DNA of 64,000 bases from Echinicola strongylocentroti (GTDB lineage: Bacteria > Bacteroidota > Bacteroidia > Cytophagales > Cyclobacteriaceae). Under the pieces are notes generated by a model. It ran no database searches, was not told the origin of the DNA, and was given only the letters and a program-made list of their open reading frames with translations. This document shows, in pieces, positions 1-7,756 of the stretch. Where the stretch lies: the NCBI RefSeq assembly GCF_003260975.1, contig NZ_CP030041.1, positions 558,001 through 622,000 on the forward strand, written 5' to 3'. Within the stretch, counting starts at the first letter, position 1; every line of letters begins with the position of its first letter. Both the position numbers and the translations under genes were made by a program.

Positions 1-1
1 A

Positions 2-421
2 CTTCAAACACTCAAAAAAGCACTTAATATACATAACAAAATCGATAGGGATAATGCTATTCAAATTTTGAGTACCTTTGGTGGCTTTGAAATAGCCCAG
101 TTGTGCGGTGCTATGCTAAAAGCGGCGGAAAGAAAAATGGTCATATTAGTGGATGGATTTATCACCACCGCAGCTGTACTGATTGCCAACGAACTTCATC
201 CCAACTTCCTTTCTTACTGTATTTTTAGCCATTGTTCGGGAGAAAGAGGCCACGCCGCTATGCTCGACTATCTCAAAGCAAAACCACTGCTCCATCTAGG
301 CATGAGGCTCGGCGAGGGTTCTGGCGTTGCCATAGCCTATCCGATAGTAGCTTCTGCATGCGCCTTTCTTCATGAAATGGCCAGCTTCGATAGTGCAGGG
401 GTAAGCAAGGAAAATCACTAA
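2..421 (+). CDS. cobT: Nicotinate-nucleotide--dimethylbenzimidazole phosphoribosyltransferase (CobT), C-terminal part
   Basis: This enzyme transfers phosphoribose from nicotinate mononucleotide to dimethylbenzimidazole, giving alpha-ribazole phosphate for the lower ligand of cobalamin. The reading frame is open from base 2, so the gene starts outside the window and about 139 residues are visible. They carry the conserved C-terminal blocks of the family: FGGFEIAQLCGAML, LVDGFITTAA, the SHCSGERGH stretch and LGMRLGEGSG. The glutamate in RLGEGSG corresponds to the catalytic base known for CobT. The gene ends in TAA 24 bases before cobS and is evidently cotranscribed with it. The fold and motifs leave little doubt; only the N-terminus cannot be judged. 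Confidence 0.95.
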   Translation, partial: LQTLKKALNIHNKIDRDNAIQILSTFGGFEIAQLCGAMLKAAERKMVILVDGFITTAAVLIANELHPNFLSYCIFSHCSGERGHAAMLDYLKAKPLLHLGMRLGEGSGVAIAYPIVASACAFLHEMASFDSAGVSKENH

Positions 422-445
422 CGACTACACCTTTTAAAGCACCTC

Positions 446-1252
446 ATGAGAAAAGAACTACAGGCTTTTTTTACGGCATTGATGTTTTACACGCGGATTC
501 CCTGTCCGTCATGGGTGGACCATTCGGAGGAATACCTGCAACTATCCAGAAAATATTTCCCATTTATCGGGTGGATAATCGGCGGCGCCTCAGCCATCAC
601 ATTGCTATTGGCCTATCAGGTCTTACCGGTCACCATTGCCCTGTTTTTATCCATAGTGACTGGAGTAATCCTTACCGGAGCATTTCATGAAGATGGATTT
701 GCCGACACCATGGATGGATTTGGTGGTGGATGGACCAAGGAAAAAATCCTCCTGATCATGAAAGACAGTCGGATTGGCACTTTTGGAGGAGTTGGATTGA
801 TTTTCATTTTTACCATCAAATTCCTAGGGCTGATGGAGTTGGCCAAAATCATTCAACAAAACAGCTATAGCTTTGAGTTTTACCAATGTATCATCGCTTG
901 TTATATCTCAGGACATTCGGTAAGCAGGTTTGTTGCCCTTACTTTTTTCAAAACACACCAATATGCCAAGATAAATGATGAAATCGGCAGCAAATCCAAG
1001 CCCATTGCCAAAGGAAACTTCCCAACAAGGGACTTGTTTGTCGCTTCCGCTTTTGCCTTTCTCCCCTTGGCACTCTTCCAAAATTATGCGGTTTTCTTGG
1101 CCATCATTCCGTGTTTTATCGCCAAATGGTGGATGGGCAGATGGTTCCAGAAATGGATCGGTGGCTACACCGGAGATTGCCTGGGAGCTGTCCAGCAAGT
1201 CACGGAAGTCGTTTTCTATCTGAGCCTACTCATCATATGGAAATTTATCTGA
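446..1252 (+). CDS. cobS: Adenosylcobinamide-GDP ribazoletransferase (cobalamin synthase)
   Basis: CobS joins adenosylcobinamide-GDP to alpha-ribazole (phosphate) at the inner membrane, the last assembly step of cobalamin. The 268-residue protein has the usual length and is mostly hydrophobic with several predicted membrane segments. The family signature is clear: GAFHEDGFADTMDGFGGG at about residues 79-95, acidic and metal-binding in the family, followed by KDSRIGTFG at about 106-114. It lies between cobT and the CobC-like phosphatase, and its last 16 bases overlap the start of that phosphatase, so the three form one operon. ATG at 446 gives the expected N-terminus, MRKELQAFFTALMFYTRIP. Confidence 0.95.
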   Translation: MRKELQAFFTALMFYTRIPCPSWVDHSEEYLQLSRKYFPFIGWIIGGASAITLLLAYQVLPVTIALFLSIVTGVILTGAFHEDGFADTMDGFGGGWTKEKILLIMKDSRIGTFGGVGLIFIFTIKFLGLMELAKIIQQNSYSFEFYQCIIACYISGHSVSRFVALTFFKTHQYAKINDEIGSKSKPIAKGNFPTRDLFVASAFAFLPLALFQNYAVFLAIIPCFIAKWWMGRWFQKWIGGYTGDCLGAVQQVTEVVFYLSLLIIWKFI

Positions 1253-1770
1253 TCCGCCATACCAAACCCGATATTGCCAAAGGAATTTGTTACGGCCAGA
1301 CTGATCTTGCGCTGGCGGAGAGTTTCGCGGAAGAAACGGACATCATCAGAACAAAACTGAAGGGACAAGCCACTTCATTGGCGATTTTCAGCAGTCCCCT
1401 ACGCCGCTGCGCTGCGCTGGCCAAAGCCCTTTTTCCCGAAGTCTCCATAACCGAAGATCCACGTTTGATGGAATTGGATTTTGGCTCTTGGGAGATGCTT
1501 GCTTGGGAGGCTATTCCCAAGGCAGAAATCACCCCTTGGATGGAAGACTTTGTCCAAGTCCCCTGCCCTTCAGGAGAAAGCTATCGGCAGCTTTATGACC
1601 GCTGCGTGGCCTTTATCACCGACCTCCAACAGCAAAAAACCGACAAGGCCATCATCATCACCCACGGAGGCCCCATTCGCGCCATCCACGCCCATTTCAA
1701 TGATATCGCCCTGAAAGACTCCTTTTCACTGAAAGTGGAGTATGGGGAGGTTTTAAAATTGAAAGGTTGA
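1237..1770 (+). CDS. cobC: Histidine phosphatase, probable alpha-ribazole phosphatase
   Basis: This 177-residue protein of the histidine phosphatase (phosphoglycerate mutase-like) superfamily probably removes the 5'-phosphate from alpha-ribazole phosphate or adenosylcobalamin phosphate. The N-terminal LIRHTKP carries the phospho-acceptor His8 with Arg7, and a second catalytic histidine lies in ITHGGPIRAI (His143). FSSPLRRC and the MELDFGSWE block are typical of CobC. A longer in-frame ORF begins at 1111, but the RHT motif requires an N-terminus close to it, so ATG 1237 is chosen. That start overlaps the end of cobS by 16 bases, which suggests translational coupling. Substrate is inferred from the operon, since the family is broad. 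Confidence 0.85.
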   Translation: MEIYLIRHTKPDIAKGICYGQTDLALAESFAEETDIIRTKLKGQATSLAIFSSPLRRCAALAKALFPEVSITEDPRLMELDFGSWEMLAWEAIPKAEITPWMEDFVQVPCPSGESYRQLYDRCVAFITDLQQQKTDKAIIITHGGPIRAIHAHFNDIALKDSFSLKVEYGEVLKLKG

Positions 1771-1785
1771 AAAATTGGGTGATTC

Positions 1786-1839
1786 ACCCTCGTTACAAAC
1801 GAAGACGATGATAGAGCAGGGCATTTGGCGTGCCCTAAA
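1786..1839. repeat. Short dispersed hairpin repeat, copy A
   Basis: The piece CCTCGTTACAAACGAAG, followed by GCAGGGCATTTGGCGTGCCCT, recurs after the next operon at 4711-4783 with the same order of parts. GGGCA...TGCCC can form a hairpin. The repeat follows cobC and may also help end transcription, but it has no run of T after the stem. Confidence 0.55.
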
Positions 1840-1912
1840 TAAAACAGCCATTTCCCATTCCCCTTACAACTTTCTCTCGCAACTACTTGCTTTTCAAAAA
1901 ATAAAGTCATTT

Positions 1913-1952
1913 ATCTACTGTCATAATACACTATGACACTAAAACAGTAGAT
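1913..1952. promoter_or_regulatory. Inverted-repeat operator candidate before the YtrA-type operon
   Basis: Perfect 9 bp arms ATCTACTGT (1913-1921) and ACAGTAGAT (1944-1952) flank a 22-base spacer that contains a second, off-centre inverted repeat GTCATA/TATGAC (1920-1925, 1932-1937). The right arm ends one base before the ATG of the ABC ATPase. YtrA-type GntR regulators encoded within such operons normally repress their own promoter, so this is a plausible binding site for the regulator at 3643. A role at the mRNA level is also possible because the arm abuts the start codon. Confidence 0.55.
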
Positions 1953-1953
1953 A

Positions 1954-2790
1954 ATGATTTTGTTAAACCAAATGAGTTTTGCTTACCGTAAGCAAGCTCC
2001 ACTTTTCGACCAGATGGACTGGGAAGTCCAGCCCGGTCAGGTCATTGGGCTCCTAGGAAAAAACGGCGCTGGAAAATCCACCCTAATGGGACTTTTGGCA
2101 GGACTCTTAAAGCCAACATCCGGCGACATCCAAGTCAATGGATATCGGCCTTTTGGTCGCTCTCCCCTTTTCTTGCAGGAGTTGATTTTATTGCCGGAAG
2201 AGAACTTCCTTCCAGAAAAAAACACCATTCAGCGATACATAGGCTCACTGGCACCTTTCTATCCCCGCTTCGACAGGGAAAAAATGAACCAGTTGCAAAA
2301 GGATTTTGACTTGCCCTATGATCAGAAGCTCGGGAGCATGTCCTTTGGCCAGCGTAAGAAGTTCCTGATAGCTTTTGCCATTGCTTCGGGCTGTAAGCTT
2401 CTACTGCTGGATGAACCTACCAATGGCTTGGACATTCCTTCCAAAAGCCTCTTCCGGAAGATTGTCACAGCCAATATCGAGGAGGATCAAACGGTCATCA
2501 TCAGCACCCATCAAGTGAAGGATGTCGAAAACCTCATTGACCGGGCAGTCATCGTCAACCACGGAAAGGTAATCTTCGATGAGGAAATGCTCTCCATTAG
2601 TGACCAATGGTATTTTGGTTTTGGTCCACAGGCGGATGAACACAGCGTATATGTAGAGAAAAGCATGGGAGGCTATCATTACGTGGCTCCTCTGAAATCC
2701 GCCCAGCAACCCTCCCAGATTTCCCTGGAATTGCTCTTCAATGCGGTCATCAACGATCGGATCCGTACTCCCAACACCATAAACGCCTAA
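1954..2790 (+). CDS. ABC transporter ATP-binding protein, YtrB-type operon
   Basis: This 278-residue protein is a complete ABC ATPase that should energise the membrane protein encoded next to it. Walker A GKNGAGKST lies at residues 35-43, a variant signature MSFGQRKK at about 129-136, Walker B LLLLDEP at 149-155, and the switch histidine in ISTHQ at 186. The C-terminal 70 residues are not part of the ATPase core and may regulate it. The order ATPase, membrane protein, GntR repressor resembles the ytr and related antibiotic-responsive operons of other bacteria. The substrate cannot be told from sequence. The start is the ATG directly after the right arm of the inverted repeat. Confidence 0.88.
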   Translation: MILLNQMSFAYRKQAPLFDQMDWEVQPGQVIGLLGKNGAGKSTLMGLLAGLLKPTSGDIQVNGYRPFGRSPLFLQELILLPEENFLPEKNTIQRYIGSLAPFYPRFDREKMNQLQKDFDLPYDQKLGSMSFGQRKKFLIAFAIASGCKLLLLDEPTNGLDIPSKSLFRKIVTANIEEDQTVIISTHQVKDVENLIDRAVIVNHGKVIFDEEMLSISDQWYFGFGPQADEHSVYVEKSMGGYHYVAPLKSAQQPSQISLELLFNAVINDRIRTPNTINA

Positions 2791-2794
2791 TCCC

Positions 2795-3640
2795 ATGAAA
2801 AAAGAAAATGAATTCTTCAGCTTTAGCAGGTTTATACAACTGCTTAAATACGATTTTCAAAACAATCGATTTCATTACCTTACTGCTATTCCAGGAGCTA
2901 TGTTGGCCCTTGGTATTATTTTATGGGTATTTTTCCCTGATTTTCACCTATCGCATGAACCCAGCTGGCGAGCTACCAACTTTCTTCCATTTATAATATT
3001 AGGGTATTTGATTTTTGGAATCCTCATCGCTGGCAATAGTTTTCCTGGCTTTAAATCTAAAACAGCTACCATAGGTTACCTGACATTGCCTGCTTCCACT
3101 TTCGAGAAATTCACGGCACAGTGGGTAATACGGATTCTACTGTTCATGGTCCTTTACCCCTTGATATTCAAGATCACCGCTAACCTCACAGCATCGCTAT
3201 ATATGGCCTTCCATAGTCCTCCGACAGCATCAGATTTCGCTGGCCAAATTGAGTACTTTACATTTGTAAAAGCATTCGATTTAGATCAGCCGGATAGAGC
3301 TGTTAACTTCTTTATCTGTACAATTGTAATTAGCTTCCCCACCCTAGGTATTTCATTGCTTTTTTTGACAAGTACATTTTTCAAAAAATGGAATGCGCTG
3401 CTTGGGCCTTTGAGTATACTTGTCCTTTTATTTGTAATACTATTTTACAACGTCACTATTTTTCACCTATTAGACCCCTTCAACAGTATTTTCTTGGGAA
3501 ATGAAGTCAAACTCGAACATCCTAAAGTAATTAATAATACAGTTCCATTGGTTTTCTTTTCTGCCGTCTGCCTAGTTATTTTGCTATGCTTCATTTGCTG
3601 GCTAACCACCTACTTCCGCCTAAAAGAAAAACAAGTATAA
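2795..3640 (+). CDS. ABC transporter membrane protein (putative permease)
   Basis: This 281-residue hydrophobic protein has about six membrane segments, for example around residues 34-48, 65-85, 110-130, 170-190, 200-220 and 250-270. It starts four bases after the ATPase stop codon and is followed by the GntR gene two bases after its own stop, so the operon is tight. No family motif was recognised with certainty. Context makes it the membrane partner of the ATPase. Proteins of this arrangement in Bacteroidota are often annotated only as ABC transporter permease or hypothetical. What is moved, and in which direction, is unknown. Confidence 0.7.
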   Translation: MKKENEFFSFSRFIQLLKYDFQNNRFHYLTAIPGAMLALGIILWVFFPDFHLSHEPSWRATNFLPFIILGYLIFGILIAGNSFPGFKSKTATIGYLTLPASTFEKFTAQWVIRILLFMVLYPLIFKITANLTASLYMAFHSPPTASDFAGQIEYFTFVKAFDLDQPDRAVNFFICTIVISFPTLGISLLFLTSTFFKKWNALLGPLSILVLLFVILFYNVTIFHLLDPFNSIFLGNEVKLEHPKVINNTVPLVFFSAVCLVILLCFICWLTTYFRLKEKQV

Positions 3641-3642
3641 CC

Positions 3643-4020
3643 ATGGAATTCAACGAATCCAGAAATATCTTCCTCCAGATCGCTGACTGGCTCTGTGACC
3701 AAATCCTCCAAGAGAAATTTGCTCCTGGCGAGCGGGTGCCTTCTGTCCGAGAGCTCGCAGAAGACATGGAAGTCAATCGCAACACGGTCATGCGTACCTA
3801 TAGCATCCTCCAAGATCAAGAGATCCTGGACAATAAACGCGGCATTGGTTTCTTCGTAGCAGAAAAAGCCCCGCAAAAGATCCATCACCGGCAAAAAGCC
3901 GCTTTTATCGAACATGAGCTTCCCCTGCTGATCCACCGGGTACAAGTCCTTGGGCTTTCGGCGATGGATTTAAAACCACTTTTGAATATTTTAGATGAAA
4001 ACAATCATGAAAACAAGTAA
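3643..4020 (+). CDS. GntR-family transcriptional regulator, YtrA subfamily
   Basis: This is a short GntR protein (125 residues) with a winged-helix DNA-binding domain at about residues 8-75 and only a short C-terminal helical tail, which is typical of the YtrA subfamily. Recognisable blocks are IFLQIADWLCDQI, GERVPSVRELAEDMEVNRN and TVMRTYSILQDQEI. An upstream in-frame ATG at 3586 lies inside the permease gene; ATG 3643, two bases after the permease stop, fits the family start MEFNESRNIF. It probably represses its own operon through the inverted repeat at 1913-1952. The next gene begins inside its last codons at 3995. Confidence 0.88.
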   Translation: MEFNESRNIFLQIADWLCDQILQEKFAPGERVPSVRELAEDMEVNRNTVMRTYSILQDQEILDNKRGIGFFVAEKAPQKIHHRQKAAFIEHELPLLIHRVQVLGLSAMDLKPLLNILDENNHENK

Positions 4021-4678
4021 TAAAATCCTTTTCGGCTTTGTGTTGTTTGCCTTGGTAGTACAGACCACCTGCATTGTCATCGCCAATAACAAGTCAAATG
4101 AAATAAATAAAAAAACTCCTGAAATACTCAAAGAAGTAGCCATGGACCGACCCATCTCCACGCTGAGCATCGATGCCGACTCTTGGGTAGATCTACATAA
4201 GAGCTCCGAGAACCACATAACAATAACAAGCCGAGGAGCTAAGCCTGAAGGAAACTACAATATCACTTTCTCCAATGACACCTGCTATATCCATTCATCA
4301 AAAGATGATTGGCGAGATAATATCCTGGTTAAGGTAAATTCAAACGATATCAAAAACATCATTATTAGAAAGGCAAATCGCACGACCGTTTATGGAAATT
4401 ATGATTCGCTATTTGTAGATAATTGGGGATCCCGTTTCCAAATCTCCCAAAACAGCCATGTAAATTACCTCAATATCCACGGTATAAACCGTTCCGATAA
4501 TGAGTTGGCCAATATAGACTTCCTTGACCTGGATTTACGAAATGCCAAAATCAATGGCGAAAACATCAAAAACCTGAACACCATAAACCTTCAGGACAAA
4601 AGTGAACTTATCATAAAAGGCATACCGACTTTTACAGAACTCAAAAAAGACAAAAACTCTAAAATCACGTTTCAATAG
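3995..4678 (+). CDS. Membrane-anchored protein of unknown function
   Basis: The 227-residue product is not recognised. It has an N-terminal hydrophobic segment (about residues 10-28) that could be a signal anchor, then about 195 residues rich in Asn, Asp, Ile and Ser with repeated short beta-type patterns (NIDFLDLDLRNAKI, IKNLNTINLQDKS). Such a pattern suggests a small beta-helix or adhesin-like fold similar to DUF2807 proteins, but this is only a resemblance. The start overlaps the GntR stop by 26 bases, so it belongs to the ABC operon; a second ATG at 4007 would still overlap. It may be an extracytoplasmic accessory or sensor of the transporter. Confidence 0.6.
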   Translation: MKTIMKTSNKILFGFVLFALVVQTTCIVIANNKSNEINKKTPEILKEVAMDRPISTLSIDADSWVDLHKSSENHITITSRGAKPEGNYNITFSNDTCYIHSSKDDWRDNILVKVNSNDIKNIIIRKANRTTVYGNYDSLFVDNWGSRFQISQNSHVNYLNIHGINRSDNELANIDFLDLDLRNAKINGENIKNLNTINLQDKSELIIKGIPTFTELKKDKNSKITFQ

Positions 4679-4710
4679 CTTTCTCAATGTGTTAAATTTG
4701 CTGTGCCCCA

Positions 4711-4872
4711 ACCATCCTCGTTACAAGCCCCAATCATCCTCCTTTGTAACGAGGATGGTACAGCAGGGCATTTGAAGTGCCCCCAACGGCAACCGGTACC
4801 TTCAAAGATCATCACCTTTGCTGTTCGGGATTTGCAATCCCGAACCAAGATAATGGGGATTTGAAATCCCCC
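4711..4872. repeat. Array of four consecutive hairpins (dispersed repeat, copy B)
   Basis: Four stems follow each other. CCATCCTCGTTACAA/TTGTAACGAGGATGG is a perfect 15 bp stem (4712-4726, 4744-4758), extended by one A-T pair. GGGCA/TGCCC follows at about 4766-4782. TTCGGGATT/AATCCCGAA lies near 4818-4838, and GGGGATTT/AAATCCCC near 4856-4872. The first two parts recur at 1786-1839, and a related GGGTTTTGAAATCCC lies at about 24957-24971. The array occupies the gap after the ABC operon and has no coding capacity. Confidence 0.7.
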
Positions 4873-5121
4873 TATGCCCTATGTGAATTCACAGACATCA
4901 CTAAGAACATAGGTTTTTAGCAACTTACAGACGTTAGCCTAACGGCTATGGTCTGTCGCTAGGTCGAGAAGTATGGCGAAGCAATCTCGTTTTCAAATGA
5001 GAGTGATTACTTCACTCCGCTGTTCCTGCATTTGCATGAAGTAATGATATGGATTTAATAATCGATACAGGTCAATAGAACTCGTATAATCCGTGGCTAC
5101 ATTTCGCACAAAACCAATCAT
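4873..5121. other. Non-coding stretch with degenerate repeats
   Basis: No gene is seen. The stretch contains an imperfect palindrome GACGTTAGCCTAACGGC near 4932. It also has two pieces of a common Bacteroidota repeat, GCGAAGCAATCTCG near 4977 and GTGATTACTTCACTCCGC near 5007, related to the piece at 16925-16968. These look like remnants of small repeats rather than regulatory signals. Confidence 0.4.
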
Positions 5122-6150
5122 TCACTTCAAATCAACACGCAAAATATCCCCATCCGCTGTCAGGTAAAGCCGCCGGTAATCGGCAGAAAAAGCACAGTTG
5201 GAAGTCAACTGCCCTGTATGGATCTTTGCCAGCACCTTGCCTCCGAGGTCAAAAACCCAAACTCCTCCAGGCCCAGTGGCAAACAAATAGCCTGCTGGAT
5301 GCATCTCCATTCCATCCGGAAGGCCATTAGCTTCCTTGGCTTTTTCGGTAGCATCAAAGAACAATTCACGCTTTCCTACCTCACCCGACTCTTCTATCGC
5401 ATAGCGAAACCAAGCGGCTTTTTTCTTATCTGAATTGGCCACAAACAGGTATTTTTCGTCTGGCGAAAGCGCTATTCCATTGGGCCTGGACAGTGAATCC
5501 ACCAAGATCAAATCCCCATCATGCTTTAAACAATAAACACCCTGAAAAGACAATTCCTTCCCCACATATTGGGGTGGCAACCCATACGGAGGATCGGTAA
5601 AGTAAAGATTGCCTTCCTGATCAAAAACACCATCATTGGGACTGTTGAAGCGCTTGCCCTTATAGCTGTCTGCCAAACTGGAATACTCGGAAGATGGCGC
5701 ATTCAGACCCGCCTTCATTTTGGCCACCCTTCGGTCTCCATGCTGCATCAGCACCAATTCCCCTTCATTGCTCAATAGCAATCCATTTGAACCTGGCTCT
5801 TTTCGTTTAGTTCCGTTCCCCGTATACCCAGAAGGAAAAAGGTAAGTACTGGTATCACCCTCTATGGTCATTTTATAAATCTTGTTTTGAGGTATATCGG
5901 AGAACAACAAGTAGCCTCCTCCTTCCTCCACCCAAAGCGGTCCCTCCACCCAGTCAAAGCCAGAAGCCATCCGCTCGATTTTGGCATCCGGCGAAATCAC
6001 CTTCAAGGCTTGATCATCGAGGATGTTGATGGAAAAGGGTGAAGTCGATGCTGTTGTGGGTTGGTGTTGTATATTTTTGGATGTTTTGTTGGTTGAGCAG
6101 GCCATTGCTGCGCCAAGCAAACTTCCCATGAGAATTGGTTTTATGTTCAT
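5122..6150 (-). CDS. SMP-30/gluconolactonase-family lactonase, lipoprotein
   Basis: This 342-residue beta-propeller lactonase probably hydrolyses galactono- or gluconolactone to the aldonate at the cell envelope. The N-terminus MNIKPILMGSLLGAAMAC is a lipoprotein signal with Cys18 as the lipid-attachment site. Family blocks are visible: WVEGPLWV (metal-binding Glu), FNSPNDGVFD with YFTDPPYG, SRPNGIALSPDEKYLFVANSD, and LPDGMEMHPAGYLF. The gene is last in the minus-strand galactonate operon and follows the GntP permease after four bases. A periplasmic lactonase would supply galactonate for uptake by that permease. Exact lactone specificity cannot be read from sequence. Confidence 0.87.
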   Translation of the reverse strand: MNIKPILMGSLLGAAMACSTNKTSKNIQHQPTTASTSPFSINILDDQALKVISPDAKIERMASGFDWVEGPLWVEEGGGYLLFSDIPQNKIYKMTIEGDTSTYLFPSGYTGNGTKRKEPGSNGLLLSNEGELVLMQHGDRRVAKMKAGLNAPSSEYSSLADSYKGKRFNSPNDGVFDQEGNLYFTDPPYGLPPQYVGKELSFQGVYCLKHDGDLILVDSLSRPNGIALSPDEKYLFVANSDKKKAAWFRYAIEESGEVGKRELFFDATEKAKEANGLPDGMEMHPAGYLFATGPGGVWVFDLGGKVLAKIHTGQLTSNCAFSADYRRLYLTADGDILRVDLK

Positions 6151-6154
6151 TTTC

Positions 6155-7477
6155 TTAAGCTATAATTTGAGAAATAATATAAATCAAGAACATGGCACTT
6201 ACGCCAAAAACAAACGTACCTGCCGTCTGCACTTGGTACCCTTGCTTCACGTTCATTCCGGTCAGCTGGGTAAGTACCCAGAAAAAGCTATCGTTCACAT
6301 GGGACGCCACCGATGATCCCGCTCCAATGGCCAACACGGTCATGGTCTGCATAAAAGCACTGTCAAGCCCCAGAAAGGACATCAATGGCGCACAAATAGA
6401 TGCCGTCGTCACCAAGGCCACGGTACTGCTTCCTTGGGTGGTCTTTAGGCAAGCAGCCAAAAGAAAGGGCACAAAAAGCCCCCATTTTGCCCCTTCAAAT
6501 CCTCCTGTAACCGCCTCTGCCAAGCCTGATTCCTGTAGCATTTTACCGAATATTCCGCCTGCACCGGTAATGAGAATGATCGGTGCAGCCACTTTCAAGG
6601 ATTCGCCTATCCAGCCAGATGAAGAAAAGACGGTTTCATCCAGCTTTTTGGGCAATAACAAGGATAGGATCACTCCTACCAGCAACGCCATTACCGGTGT
6701 TCCCAAAAACAAGAATATGCGCACAAGAAAGCCATTTCCCGGATTCACGGTAGGGTATTCCAGTACCGATTTTACCAAGATCAATAGCAGGGGAATTAAA
6801 ATGGCCAAAAGTGATTTCCACAAGGGAGGCTGTTCCTTAGCGGGAGTAACCACTTCTATCAAAACGGGGACACGGAGCTTATCGGCTACTTTTCGGGCAT
6901 AAAAATAACATGGCACAAGAGCGATACTGCTCACCAATACCCCCCAAAGGATTACATCGCCCAAGTTGGCACCCAGAATCCCTGCCGCGGCAATTGGCCC
7001 GGGGGTGGGTGGTACCATCACATGGGAAGCCGTCAGTCCCATCGCCAAGGCCGCTGTCGTTCCGGCAAAGGACACGCCTGCTTTTTTTGAAAGCATCTTG
7101 TTCAAGGGGTTCATCATCATCAGGGCACTGTCCGCAAATACCGGTATAGACAGCACGTACCCTGTGAGCATCATCGCCAGGTGGATGGACTTTTTCCCGA
7201 TCAACTGCAATATCCGATTGGCCATGACCAATGCCCCACCCGACTTTTCCAGGATGGTACCGATCGTCACACCAAAAAGAATAATCAAGCCGATTTTTCC
7301 CAAAATCTCCCCAAAACCTATATTGATCGCTTCTACCATTTGCTCGGCGGACATCCCTGCTGCAAAACCATAAGTAAGTGCTGCCAGCAGTAACATAAAA
7401 AAGGGATGTACTTTAAATTTGACGATCCCCGTAATCAGTACCGCCAGCGAAAGGATCAAAGCAATCAAATAGGTCAT
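6155..7477 (-). CDS. GntP-family gluconate/galactonate:H+ symporter
   Basis: This is a 440-residue polytopic permease of the GntP family, which takes up aldonates with protons. Hydrophobic segments cover nearly the whole length. Characteristic blocks are GFGEILGKIGLIILFGVTIG near residue 55, VFADSALMMMNPLNK near 113, MGLTASHVMVPPTPGPIAAA near 146, and GAGSSVASHVNDSFFWVL near the C-terminus. Length and motifs match GntT/GntU/GntP proteins. Neighbouring galactonate dehydratase and lactonase point to D-galactonate as substrate, by inference only. It starts 279 bases after the dehydratase gene, across a repeat-rich gap. Confidence 0.9.
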   Translation of the reverse strand: MTYLIALILSLAVLITGIVKFKVHPFFMLLLAALTYGFAAGMSAEQMVEAINIGFGEILGKIGLIILFGVTIGTILEKSGGALVMANRILQLIGKKSIHLAMMLTGYVLSIPVFADSALMMMNPLNKMLSKKAGVSFAGTTAALAMGLTASHVMVPPTPGPIAAAGILGANLGDVILWGVLVSSIALVPCYFYARKVADKLRVPVLIEVVTPAKEQPPLWKSLLAILIPLLLILVKSVLEYPTVNPGNGFLVRIFLFLGTPVMALLVGVILSLLLPKKLDETVFSSSGWIGESLKVAAPIILITGAGGIFGKMLQESGLAEAVTGGFEGAKWGLFVPFLLAACLKTTQGSSTVALVTTASICAPLMSFLGLDSAFMQTMTVLAIGAGSSVASHVNDSFFWVLTQLTGMNVKQGYQVQTAGTFVFGVSAMFLIYIISQIIA

Positions 7478-7483
7478 TGGAGT

Positions 7484-7733
7484 TTAGGGTTATGGGTTTT
7501 AAGGTTGTATGTTGTAAGGTTATAAGGTTGAAAGGGTTGGTAGCGTTCACCTATCGATTTAGCAGCTCCCTTCCGTTCCCTTCGGCTACGCTCAGGGAGC
7601 GGAAGGGAGCGGAAGGGAGCGGAGCCGCGGGTCCCTGAACGTACGCTGTGGATCCCTGAGCGAAGCCGTAGATCCCTGAGCGGAGCCGTGGGTCCCTGAG
7701 CGTACTCTGTGGGTCCCTGAGCGGAGCCGAAGG
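7484..7733. repeat. Tandem and hairpin repeats between dehydratase and permease genes
   Basis: Three parts are visible. About 7484-7530 has degenerate AAGGTTGTA/AAGGTTATA units. About 7591-7626 has 10-base units (GGAAGGGAGC). From 7631 to about 7732 there are five units with period 20-21, of the type GGTCCCTGAGCGGAGCCGTG, at 7631, 7651, 7671, 7691 and 7712. The unit resembles the CCCTGAGCGNAGNCGAAGGG repeats common in Bacteroidota. It interrupts the galactonate operon between dgoD and the permease. Short ORFs on either strand here are only translations of the repeat. Confidence 0.8.
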
Positions 7734-7756
7734 GGCACTTGTACTTAATACTCCCA

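Noticed and set aside
1954..4678. ABC operon as a lantibiotic immunity or defence system
   Set aside because: The ATPase and YtrA-type regulator fit general envelope-stress transporters, and no bacteriocin gene or defence marker is nearby.
6192..6902. 236-codon plus-strand ORF opposite the GntP permease gene
   Set aside because: The minus strand has a full permease with all family blocks; the plus-strand frame is an antisense by-product.
7591..7733. Regular repeats that might be a CRISPR array
   Set aside because: Units are directly tandem without unique spacers, and no cas gene is near.
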